Shown here: piece by piece, positions 36,427 through 44,523 of the stretch
Numbering within the stretch: position 1 is the stretch's first letter
Layout: each line of letters opens with the position of its first letter
DNA from: Microcaldota archaeon
GTDB lineage: Archaea > Micrarchaeota > Micrarchaeia > Micrarchaeales > Micrarchaeaceae
Direction: 5' to 3'
Length of the DNA: 45,646 bases
Assembly (NCBI GenBank): GCA_030037495.1
Contig: JASHRG010000043.1
Span: 1 to 45,646 of the forward strand
Position numbers and translations under genes: made by a program
Notes under the pieces: generated by a model
The model's database searches: none
The model's input: the letters and a program-made list of their open reading frames with translations, nothing else
Told to the model about the DNA's origin: nothing

Positions 36427-37320
36427 TTACCTAATCACATCGAATCTTTTTAAAGCATCTGGAATTGCATCTATGACATCTGTTGCTATTATGTGCATGC
36501 CCTTCTTCTTGAAGAGCGTATCCCCGATAAGCGAATGCGCATGAACAGCGGCAACTGCGCTTTCAAAAAGGTCCCTGTGCTGGGCGGCGTAGCTGGCCAG
36601 CATCCCGGCAAGGACGTCGCCGCTTCCCATCGTTGCAAGCGCCGGAGTCTTGGCCGCGTTTACCTTTAGCCTTGCCCTGTCAGCGATTATCGTCTCATGG
36701 CCCTTGAGCACAAGCACGCAGCCGTATTTCTTTGCGAATGAGCTCGCAGCCTCAATCCTTGCGCCGATCCCTTTTCCCTCCAGGTCAACCCCGGCTAGCT
36801 TCTTGAATTCGCCGTCATGTGGCGTGAGCGCCATGTTGCTTGTTATCTGCTTCTTATCTTTGCTGATCATTCCTAGCGCATCGGCATCTATAACCAGTGG
36901 CTTATTCACCGATTCTGCAGACCTGGCAAGCTTCCTGAAAAGCGGCATCTTCATGTTTTGCACACCTGGCCCCATTACAAGTGAATCGTGCCTTATGGAG
37001 TCTATCTCCCTTACATAGTCATCCTCGCTGCCTTTCAGCTCCCTTAGCACAAAAACAGGTGAAAAGCCTGAGAGTGCAAGTATGGACTCGCTTGTTGCCG
37101 CAACCGTGACAAAACCCGAAACTGTTCTCAGCGCAGCAATCGCGTTGTTTGCTGCGTATGCCGCCATCACCGCCGCACCACGCCATTCTGTGCTCGCGGC
37201 AATGATCAGTACCCTGCCTCTTGAGTACTTGTGCGAATGCATTCTCACGGGGCTGGTGGCAATCCCTATGTCTTTATCAGTAGCTATGAGCTTTTTTGAT
37301 AACCCTTTTAAGCTTTGCAT
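36427..37320 (-). CDS. nnrD: ADP-dependent NAD(P)H-hydrate dehydratase (YjeF C-terminal/carbohydrate-kinase-like)
   Basis: 'GRVLIIAASTEWRGAAVMAAYAA', 'LVIDADAL', 'ALTPHDGEFKKL', 'VLKGHETII', 'ATMGSGDVLAGMLAS'. Confidence 0.85.
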   Translation of the reverse strand: MQSLKGLSKKLIATDKDIGIATSPVRMHSHKYSRGRVLIIAASTEWRGAAVMAAYAANNAIAALRTVSGFVTVAATSESILALSGFSPVFVLRELKGSEDDYVREIDSIRHDSLVMGPGVQNMKMPLFRKLARSAESVNKPLVIDADALGMISKDKKQITSNMALTPHDGEFKKLAGVDLEGKGIGARIEAASSFAKKYGCVLVLKGHETIIADRARLKVNAAKTPALATMGSGDVLAGMLASYAAQHRDLFESAVAAVHAHSLIGDTLFKKKGMHIIATDVIDAIPDALKRFDVIR

Positions 37321-37352
37321 AGCATAAATTATCAGGAAGGCTATTAAAATTC

Positions 37353-38270
37353 TTGTTGTGTGGTTCAGTGTCAAAGATCTACAAGTCAAAGACGAAGGGG
37401 CAATTCGTGGTGTACCTACCATCTGAGCTGATAAACGCGCTCGGCCTCAGGGAAGGCGACGAGATAGACTTCTTCAAACATCCAGACAACAACAAGTACT
37501 TCATAGTCGCGAAGAAGAGCGACATTGCCAGCCTAATAATGGCAAGGCCGCAGGCGCAGAGGGCCCAGGCCCAGCAGTCGCAGGCCAGGACAGGATCTGG
37601 TCTAGATATAACCGAGGAGGAACTAGCTGTGCTGAAGAAGCTAGACTCAATAAGGTACAGCGACAGGACAAAGGACAGGCTCAGGCAGGCGCTTAACCCT
37701 AATGAGAGGAAGGTGCTGGTTGGCCTGGTGAAGAAGAAATACGTTTCCCCGTTCAAGAAGGCAGGCGAGCAGACATTCAAGTACGGTATAGCAAAGAGCG
37801 TGTACGAGAAGTTCCTTTACGGCAAGAGGGAAAGGGCTAGGCAGCAACAGCAAACCGTCACAATCCAGATACCGCAAGTGAATGTGAGGCCGATACAGGA
37901 GCCCAAGAAGTGGGAGAAGAACCTTGAAGCACAGAACACCTATCTTGATGCGCTGGAGCAGAATGGGTTCCTTGTGATAAACAATCAGACTGAGGCGTCA
38001 TCAGTTGCAGCGCAGCTTGAGGAGAGCATAAGGACAGGCCATGTGATAGGGACAAGGGCCTTCAACAAGAGGTACTACATTGCGCTTAAGGTGTTTGTTG
38101 CAAAGAACGCAGCCAGGGTGCTCAAGGCTATAGGGACAAAGAACACGGGGGTCTCTGAAATATCTAAGGTAACTGGGATAGACGAGGAGGGCTGCAGGGC
38201 CATACTCTACATAATGGCTGAGAATGGTGAAGTCGCAGAAGCCAGAAGGGACATCTTTAGGATTGTCTGA
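37353..38270 (+). CDS. AbrB/SpoVT-type DNA-binding protein with C-terminal winged-helix-like region
   Basis: 'SKIYKSKTKGQFVVYLPSELINALGLREGDEIDFF'; C-terminal 'GTKNTGVSEISKVTGIDEEGCRAILYIMAENGEV'. Confidence 0.7.
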   Translation: MLCGSVSKIYKSKTKGQFVVYLPSELINALGLREGDEIDFFKHPDNNKYFIVAKKSDIASLIMARPQAQRAQAQQSQARTGSGLDITEEELAVLKKLDSIRYSDRTKDRLRQALNPNERKVLVGLVKKKYVSPFKKAGEQTFKYGIAKSVYEKFLYGKRERARQQQQTVTIQIPQVNVRPIQEPKKWEKNLEAQNTYLDALEQNGFLVINNQTEASSVAAQLEESIRTGHVIGTRAFNKRYYIALKVFVAKNAARVLKAIGTKNTGVSEISKVTGIDEEGCRAILYIMAENGEVAEARRDIFRIV

Positions 38271-38429
38271 TCACGGATAGTATATCATGTGGTTTATGAC
38301 CAGCACTATCAATACAAATACCGCAACCGCTATGAGCACCATCTTAGGGTTTATCTTTGGCCCAGGAGTCTGCGCATCGTAGAAGTTCATTATCCCCGCT
38401 TGGTTCTGCGGAGAAGAGAGTCCTGGCAT
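38271..38429 (-). CDS. Preprotein translocase Sec61-beta subunit (52 aa), absent from the ORF track
   Basis: Hand translation MPGLSSPQNQAGIMNFYDAQTPGPKINPKMVLIAVAVFVLIVLVINHMIYYP*; matches archaeal Sec61-beta pattern (FxD..xxGPKIxPKxVL + single TM). Confidence 0.8.
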   Translation of the reverse strand: MPGLSSPQNQAGIMNFYDAQTPGPKINPKMVLIAVAVFVLIVLVINHMIYYP

Positions 38430-38502
38430 TTTCACACCGTTAATCTACTCTGTAAACAACATTTTTATAGTTTCTCTTGACAAGAGAAGTAGGTGCGTAA
38501 AA

Positions 38503-39000
38503 TTGGCTGCGCTTGAAGCTGAGCAAGAAGCACTTAGGTACAAAGCGGTAGAAACCAGTATAGCCGGTCCGCTGATCCTCTGGCTCACCTTCCTGATTCT
38601 TGGCGTCATAATCTCGTTGGTGATAGCACCGTTGACTTCAGGGATACCAGGCGTCAAGGGCATCCTGACATCAATATCAAACTGGATACTTTACCTTCCT
38701 GGCTCTGTTATACTGCCGCTTATAGTCTCAATGTGGATAGGCGAGAGCGTTGGCCAGGGGCGCGGCAACGGGGGGAAATCTGCAAAGATTGGGGAAATAA
38801 ACGCGGTATATACCTCTTTGATATACGTTGTTGCGATAGTGATAATCTACCTTATCTTTAACTACATAGACAAGGCTGCGCTTGCTGGGGTTAGCGCCTT
38901 CACGTTTGTGGAGTATTCTGTTATTGTTCCTGTAGTGATAGTTCTTGTGCTCACTCCAATAGTCGCCACGCTCTCTGCGATGAGGCACTCTGCATCATGA
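38503..39000 (+). CDS. Multi-pass membrane protein, TTG start
   Basis: 4 hydrophobic helices; no family recognised. Confidence 0.6.
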   Translation: MAALEAEQEALRYKAVETSIAGPLILWLTFLILGVIISLVIAPLTSGIPGVKGILTSISNWILYLPGSVILPLIVSMWIGESVGQGRGNGGKSAKIGEINAVYTSLIYVVAIVIIYLIFNYIDKAALAGVSAFTFVEYSVIVPVVIVLVLTPIVATLSAMRHSAS

Positions 39001-40173
39001 CTTCGCTGCGCTGACAATCTTTATTATGTCGTTGTCGTTCAGCACATAGTCCTTTGCAAGCCTCCTCTTGCTCCTCGCGTCTATTGCGTAGAGCATGCCC
39101 TTTGCTATGTTGGTGTGTATCCTTTCCGCAAGCTCAAGCGCTGTTGATCCCCTCTTTATCAGTACTCCATCAGGAAGCACGTTTCCGAAATGGTCTGTAA
39201 ACTGGTTCTCGTCCTCTACAGGGTACACTACGATGTTGTCAAGCAGCTTGAATGTCGTCCTGTTTACCAGCTCTTGGACGTTTGTGCCCCTCTCCTTCAG
39301 GAAGTCCTCCATGTGCTTCAGCGCATTGAGGCGCTCTGTTGAGGGATGCTGCTCCAAAAGGGTAAACGTATTTGATCCTGGGAGATAGTTTATGAAGTTT
39401 ATCTTTGCGGCCTTCCTTAGCGCGAGCTCCATTGCCCCTGAACAGGGGACAACGTGCTCTTTTCCGAATACCTTCTCTAGCAGGCCTATGTTCTTTTCAG
39501 AGCCCTGCGCATCTGATTTATTTGCCGCTATTATGACGGGTTTTATCAGCATGAACAGCCTCTTTGCAAATGCTTCTATGTTCTCATCAGACCAGTTAGG
39601 CTTGCTTGTGGACAGGCCAGCCTCGCCAGCAGCGCCTTCTATCTGCGGCTTCGTCGCCCTGAAACTGGAGAGTATCTCATAAAGCGCATCTGCCCCGTCG
39701 CTCCTCTTTGAAACCGTGTTCATGTGCTTTTTCACGACTCCGGCAAGCCACCCGACAAGCTCATTAGTAACCATGTTTGCATCGTCAACAGGGTTCGCGT
39801 TCTCCGTCCTGCTTCCTGACGAGTCTGTCTTCCCGCTTGCATCAACAACAAGTACCAGCGCATCGGCTCCGGACAGGTCATTAAGAAACTGGTTGCCCAT
39901 GCCCCTCCCTTCATGAGCCCCTTCGACAAGGCCAGCAACGTCTGTCACGTTTATTGGGAAAAGCCTTGTTCCTTTGAGGCACATCCCGCTCCTTGCATCG
40001 CATCTCGGAAGGCCAAGCTCTGTGTGCACGCACTTCCTTGCTGCGTATGCGATCCCAAGATTAGGCCGTATTGTAGTGAATGGATAGTCTGCTATTGCTA
40101 CCTCGTCCATGGTCATTGCCGAGAAAAGGGTGCTCTTTCCCTTGTTGGGCGCGCCCACGATGCCTATCAGCAT
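38995..40173 (-). CDS. Obg/YchF-related GTPase with C-terminal TGS domain
   Basis: 'IGIVGAPNKGKSTLFSAMT', 'DVAGLVEGAHEGRGMGNQFLNDL', 'AANKSDAQ'. Confidence 0.9.
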   Translation of the reverse strand: MLIGIVGAPNKGKSTLFSAMTMDEVAIADYPFTTIRPNLGIAYAARKCVHTELGLPRCDARSGMCLKGTRLFPINVTDVAGLVEGAHEGRGMGNQFLNDLSGADALVLVVDASGKTDSSGSRTENANPVDDANMVTNELVGWLAGVVKKHMNTVSKRSDGADALYEILSSFRATKPQIEGAAGEAGLSTSKPNWSDENIEAFAKRLFMLIKPVIIAANKSDAQGSEKNIGLLEKVFGKEHVVPCSGAMELALRKAAKINFINYLPGSNTFTLLEQHPSTERLNALKHMEDFLKERGTNVQELVNRTTFKLLDNIVVYPVEDENQFTDHFGNVLPDGVLIKRGSTALELAERIHTNIAKGMLYAIDARSKRRLAKDYVLNDNDIIKIVSAAKS

Positions 40174-40177
40174 AAAC

Positions 40178-41497
40178 TCACGCGAAAAGTTTCCTTCTTA
40201 TTGTCTTTTTGTGCCTAGCCTCTATCAACACGTAGTAGATTATTATCAGCGACAGTATAAGTATTACGCCTATAACGAGAGATTCTGTTGGCATGCCTAG
40301 CATAAACCCAAGAAGCGCTATTATTGATATTGCAGGCAGGTATGGATAACCAGGCATCTTGAAGCTGCCTACCTTGCCCCTCTGCCTGAAGTGTATCAAT
40401 GCGAGGCCTGCCATCATGTACGCAAAAAGCAGGCCAAAGTTGCTTATTGATGCTATTTCGTAGATGTTTCCAGAAAATAGCATAACTATCCCTATTATCG
40501 AGGATATTATAATTGCATTCGGGGCAACATCCCTCTTCTTGTTGAAGGTTGCGATCTGTTTTGGCAGTAGTTTATCTGCAGCCATCTGGTAAAGCACCCT
40601 TGATGATGCAAGTATTCTTGCTATAGTTGCTGATGCTGTTGCAATAAGGGCACCTATCGCAACAAGAAGCTCAAGCCATGATGGCGCGTGGACGCTCTGC
40701 AGTGCGAGTGCAAGAGGATCGGCAACTGATACCGTATATTGGTTTGTTGGAAGAAGGAGAATAAGTGCAAAAACTACCAGGACATAAAGCGCAATGCTTA
40801 TTACGACTGAAAGCAGTATGGAAAGCGCTGCCTTGCCGGGGCCACCCCTCACCCTGGCAGTGAATGTGGACACGGTCTGAAATCCTGAGTATGCGAAGAA
40901 TATCGCTATGCTGGCGGCAAAAAGCGAGGATATGCTCCCCTGCTCTGCAGTTGTCTGGAAGTTCATGGGGTTCCAGTTGCCGCCCAGCACAAAGTACAAC
41001 GCAAAGCCTATGAACAGGAGCAGTACCGCCACCTTTATGGCAACAAGAACGGCATCAGACTCTACCGCGCTCTTTATCCCAATGAGGTTTACGACAGCAA
41101 GCGCGACGATGAGCGCTATTGCGAATACAAAGCTATACGCTGCTGCTGTGATGCCAAATATCGAAGACAAATAGGAGCCGAAGCCTATTGCTATTACCGC
41201 TATTCCAGAGGAGTAGCTGAAGTACTGCACAATCCCTGTTATGAAACCAAGCTCGCTGCCAAAAGCCTTGTACGTGTATGAGTATGATGCACCTTTTGTA
41301 TTTGGCAGTATTGAGCCCAGCTCCCCTATCTCAAGCGCTATTATTATTGCCACGACCCCGACTACCACAAATGCAAGAAGCGCGTTTGCACCTGCAAGCG
41401 CAATTGCCGTGCCGCTCAGAACAAATATTCCGGCCCCTATTATTGCTGCCAGCCCCGCGCATGTGGCAAGAAGCATTCCAATTTTGCCATCGCCCAT
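40178..41497 (-). CDS. Amino acid permease (APC family)
   Basis: 'CAGLAAIIGAGIFVLSGTAIALAGANALLAFVV...GELGSILPNTKGASYSYTYKAFGSELGFITGI'. Confidence 0.88.
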   Translation of the reverse strand: MGDGKIGMLLATCAGLAAIIGAGIFVLSGTAIALAGANALLAFVVVGVVAIIIALEIGELGSILPNTKGASYSYTYKAFGSELGFITGIVQYFSYSSGIAVIAIGFGSYLSSIFGITAAAYSFVFAIALIVALAVVNLIGIKSAVESDAVLVAIKVAVLLLFIGFALYFVLGGNWNPMNFQTTAEQGSISSLFAASIAIFFAYSGFQTVSTFTARVRGGPGKAALSILLSVVISIALYVLVVFALILLLPTNQYTVSVADPLALALQSVHAPSWLELLVAIGALIATASATIARILASSRVLYQMAADKLLPKQIATFNKKRDVAPNAIIISSIIGIVMLFSGNIYEIASISNFGLLFAYMMAGLALIHFRQRGKVGSFKMPGYPYLPAISIIALLGFMLGMPTESLVIGVILILSLIIIYYVLIEARHKKTIRRKLFA

Positions 41498-41554
41498 TAA
41501 GCCGCCTTTAAAAAGCTATAGCTATTAAATCTTAAAAGGTATTTGATTTACGAT

Positions 41555-41638
41555 GCAGGGGTCGCGGAGCTTGGTCAAACGCGCCAGGTTCAGGGCCTGG
41601 TCCCTTAGGGGTTCGTGAGTTCAAATCTCACCCCCTGC
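41555..41638 (+). tRNA. tRNA-Leu (CAG)
   Basis: Acceptor GCAGGGG/CCCCTGC, anticodon loop TTCAGGG in CCAGG/CCTGG stem, long variable arm. Confidence 0.92.
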
Positions 41639-41646
41639 ATATTTGG
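41603..41646 (+). repeat. tRNA-Leu 3' end, attachment-like direct repeat (left)
   Basis: 44 bp, 43/44 identical to 42292-42335. Confidence 0.9.
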
Positions 41647-41671
41647 AAAAAATAGCTAAAAAGTGGAAAGT

Positions 41672-41680
41672 TTTAAATAT
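41672..41680 (+). promoter_or_regulatory. TATA-box-like element for AbrB/PIN operon
   Basis: TTTAAATAT about 26 nt before antitoxin ATG. Confidence 0.45.
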
Positions 41681-41701
41681 CTTTGCCACTAGAATATACC
41701 T

Positions 41702-41935
41702 ATGGAAAGAGTAACCGTCGTGGTGGATAGGCAAAGGAGGATATACCTTCCAAGAAAATTCAATGAGAAAGTCGGGGGTAAATTTTTTATCCTGAAGCTT
41801 GGGAATGAGATAAGGCTTGTGCCTGTGCCAAGGGATCCTGCTAAGAACCTGGGAGAGATAGGTGGCAAACTCCCAAAGAAATCTATAAAGCAACTGAAGA
41901 AAGACATCTTGGCCGAAGCGCAAAAGGGGGTCTAA
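41702..41935 (+). CDS. AbrB-type antitoxin
   Basis: 'ERVTVVVDRQRRIYLPRKFNEKVGGKFFILKLGNEIRLVPV'; overlaps toxin start. Confidence 0.75.
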   Translation: MERVTVVVDRQRRIYLPRKFNEKVGGKFFILKLGNEIRLVPVPRDPAKNLGEIGGKLPKKSIKQLKKDILAEAQKGV

Positions 41936-42297
41936 TGTATGCAGACACTGACTTCTTTTTAGCCCTGCTGAAGGGAAGCGATTGGCTGAAAGCAAACGCC
42001 CTAAAACTGCTTAATAAACATAGGGGTAACATACATACCTCTGAAACCACGTATGTGGAACTGATGCTTTTATCCCAAAAGTATCACCTAGACCCTATAA
42101 AAGTAGTTACTGACGTGATGGAGATCACCAAGACCGACGATGTGACTTACCTAAAGGCTGCACACTACATCAAAGAGAATAGGGTTGGTATTTTTGACGC
42201 TTTCCATGCGGCGCACGCTGGCAGTGAAATAATCAGCTCTGACGGCGTCTATGATCGATTGGGAATCCGTAGGGTCAGGTTAGAAGAGCATCCTTAG
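41935..42297 (+). CDS. PIN-domain toxin (VapC-type)
   Basis: 'MYADTDFFLALLKG', 'TSETTYVELMLLSQ', 'GIFDAFHAAHAGSEIISSDGVYDRLGI'. Confidence 0.85.
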   Translation: MYADTDFFLALLKGSDWLKANALKLLNKHRGNIHTSETTYVELMLLSQKYHLDPIKVVTDVMEITKTDDVTYLKAAHYIKENRVGIFDAFHAAHAGSEIISSDGVYDRLGIRRVRLEEHP

Positions 42298-42335
42298 GGG
42301 TTCGTGAGTCCAAATCTCACCCCCTGCATATTTGG
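42292..42335 (+). repeat. tRNA-Leu 3'-end fragment (right), contains stop codons of both flanking genes
   Basis: CCTTAGGGGTTCGTGAGTCCAAATCTCACCCCCTGCATATTTGG. Confidence 0.92.
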
Positions 42336-43385
42336 GATGATCAACTCGTTGAAGCGTGCAATTACCCTGTTTCTTAAATTGTAGGTATTGGCAAACTTTG
42401 CATAAGCCAGCCATCCTTCAAGGCTTCTGGTTGCATCCTCGATGGTCATTTTTCCTTCTTCTTTCATCAATCTGAATTTTTCTAGCCTTTTCCAAATTCT
42501 TCTTACGTTACTTTTCTTGAGCAGCCTGTACCTGTAGAATATTCTAAATCCAAGAAATGTTATACCGCTCCTAAGCGGAATGATTCTTGACTTTTCTGGG
42601 TGTAGTTGTATCTTGAGGTTTGACCTCAAGAAAGTCTCAATCTCGGATTTGTATCGATTTAGAGCGTTTTTGTCTCTATGAAGTATGACAAAATCATCTA
42701 CGTATCTGATATAATATTTTACTTTGAGTTTGTGTTTTACGAATTTGTCAAGTTCTCCCAAATACACATTTGCAAAGAACTGCGATGTTAGATTGCCTAA
42801 TGGCATACCTTTACCCACCGCCTCGGCATTGTAATTGTCTAATATTTGTTTTATCAACCACATTACGTTTTGATCTTTTATTTTACGGCTGATAATATGT
42901 AATAAAATTTCGTGGTCTACAGTGTCAAAATAATGTCTTATGTCGGCTTTTAGTGCAAACCCACTATCGCCAATCCCAAAAGGCGATGTGCGTTTGATGT
43001 ATACTTTTCTTAGGAACTTTTCTAGTCTTTTAATAGCTAAATGCGTTCCTTTGTGTTTCTGGTTTGCAAAGGAATCGTAAATAAAACCTTTTTCAAGACT
43101 TGGTCCTATCACGTTACATACTGCATGGTGAATTACTCTATCTCTAAAATGTGACGAACTTATTGTCCTAGTCTTGGGATCACTAACAATAAAGTTAGTG
43201 AGCTCTGCCGGCTTATAGGTAAAACTCTCTAGCTCATATTTCAATTGCTTTAAGTTGCTCTCTAAATCTAATTCAAAAACTATTACATATTCCTTCAATG
43301 TTTTCCGCTTCCTGGCTTTCTGCCAGGCCAAAACAAGATTATCGTGAGAACATAGAGTAGAGTACATGTCCATGAAGGTCTCCAT
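42294..43385 (-). CDS. Reverse transcriptase of a diversity-generating retroelement
   Basis: 'RVIHHAVCNVIGPSLEKGFIYDSFANQKHKGTHLAIKRLEKF', 'ALKADIRHYFDTVDHEIL', 'GKGMPLGNLTSQFFANVYL', 'YYIRYVDDFVI'. Confidence 0.9.
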   Translation of the reverse strand: METFMDMYSTLCSHDNLVLAWQKARKRKTLKEYVIVFELDLESNLKQLKYELESFTYKPAELTNFIVSDPKTRTISSSHFRDRVIHHAVCNVIGPSLEKGFIYDSFANQKHKGTHLAIKRLEKFLRKVYIKRTSPFGIGDSGFALKADIRHYFDTVDHEILLHIISRKIKDQNVMWLIKQILDNYNAEAVGKGMPLGNLTSQFFANVYLGELDKFVKHKLKVKYYIRYVDDFVILHRDKNALNRYKSEIETFLRSNLKIQLHPEKSRIIPLRSGITFLGFRIFYRYRLLKKSNVRRIWKRLEKFRLMKEEGKMTIEDATRSLEGWLAYAKFANTYNLRNRVIARFNELIIPNMQGVRFGLTNP

Positions 43386-43420
43386 GAAACTACCATGAGA
43401 CCTAGGTCACAAGTCAAGTC

Positions 43421-43511
43421 CATTTGAGCACGATTGCCGTTCCTGATGTCCGAATTGACGTTAACCCTGTCCCTGTTGTTGTAGTTGTAGTTGACCTTCG
43501 CGGCCAGAGGC
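43421..43511 (-). repeat. DGR template repeat (TR)
   Basis: Minus strand GCCTCTGGCCGCGAAGGTCAACTACAACTACAACAACAGGGACAGGGTTAACGTCAATTCGGACATCAGGAACGGCAATCGTGCTCAAATG; AAC/AAT-rich, directly upstream of RT. Confidence 0.92.
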
Positions 43512-43723
43512 CGAACAATTGTAACCCATCTACTATATGCCATTTCTGGCTCACCGCAGCTTCACGCTTGTAATGTCGCTGCTGAATTTCATGGCTGGTT
43601 TGTCTCTTTGAAATAACCAGCACTATAGACGGATGTGTGGACCTGAGTCTGCACCTGCGATTTCTCGCAGTTTGCGGATTTCTCCTGCAAACCTAGGCAG
43701 GAATAGCTGTAGTTTCTTAGTAC

Positions 43724-44509
43724 TTATGAGTTTCGGATAAGTTGAGCTGCTTTTTCAGCTTGCTGCCTTGCTTCCTCGTCTAATACCTTCTTCTCTGTGG
43801 CAGTTCTCTCCTCAAGAGCCTTAGCCTTCTTCGCAGTGGCTTCCGCGCTTTCAAGTAGCTGCTTTATTTCGGTAATCCGCTGTTCTCTCTGGGCGGCAGA
43901 GCCTCTTTCTTTTGCTAGAATCTCTTCCTCCCTTCTAAGAGCATCTCTCAAAGTGTTCGCTGTAACTTCTGGGTCAGCAACAATTGGCTTCTGCGCTCTA
44001 TCCTGTTCAGGAGGATTAACATACCAGCCTTCTCTAAAATCTTCTTTACTCAGTGCACCTGCGTTTCCTGATCCGAATACTACAATTATGTATTCTCCTG
44101 GGCGCTTCTTCGCCTCTGCATAAAGCTGGTCTATCATTTGGACGTTTGCAAGAAAGGTTGCATCTGCGAGCCTGTGGCCTTTGTCTACTGCGTCGGCCAC
44201 CTCCTTAGGGTCTGTTGACGTGACAGTTTTCTTGCTCAGGCTCAAATTTCCTGCTTCGTCAACTTGCACCACCCGAGCACGATAGCCGTTCCAGAAGCCC
44301 GAATCGACGCCAACCCTGTCACTGTCGTCGTAGTAGTAGACGCCCGCGGCCAGAGGCTTTTCTATACCACTTTTCTTGGTTTCGTTTAGAATTTCTACTG
44401 CGTCTTGGTAAGTGTAAATTCTCCTGCTTGCATCAAACGCTCTTGGAAAGGCTTCTGCCTTGCTAAGTGTACTCGTTTCCCTTACCTGCAGTGCAACAGT
44501 TGCTTTCAT
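43724..44509 (-). CDS. DGR target (variable) protein 1
   Basis: Contains VR1 'PLAAGVYYYDDSDRVGVDSGFWNGYRARV'; C-terminal coiled coil. Confidence 0.85.
   Translation of the reverse strand: MKATVALQVRETSTLSKAEAFPRAFDASRRIYTYQDAVEILNETKKSGIEKPLAAGVYYYDDSDRVGVDSGFWNGYRARVVQVDEAGNLSLSKKTVTSTDPKEVADAVDKGHRLADATFLANVQMIDQLYAEAKKRPGEYIIVVFGSGNAGALSKEDFREGWYVNPPEQDRAQKPIVADPEVTANTLRDALRREEEILAKERGSAAQREQRITEIKQLLESAEATAKKAKALEERTATEKKVLDEEARQQAEKAAQLIRNS
44270..44357 (-). repeat. DGR variable repeat VR1
   Basis: 88 bp; differs from TR nearly only at TR adenines plus a shared 3-nt length difference. Confidence 0.9.
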
Positions 44510-44523
44510 TTAATCACCTATTA

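Noticed and set aside
43295-43623. ORFs of 82 and 69 aa across the DGR template repeat
   Set aside because: They read through the TR and RT start region; better explained as non-coding template RNA. The Thr/Asn-rich runs come from the AAC repeats.
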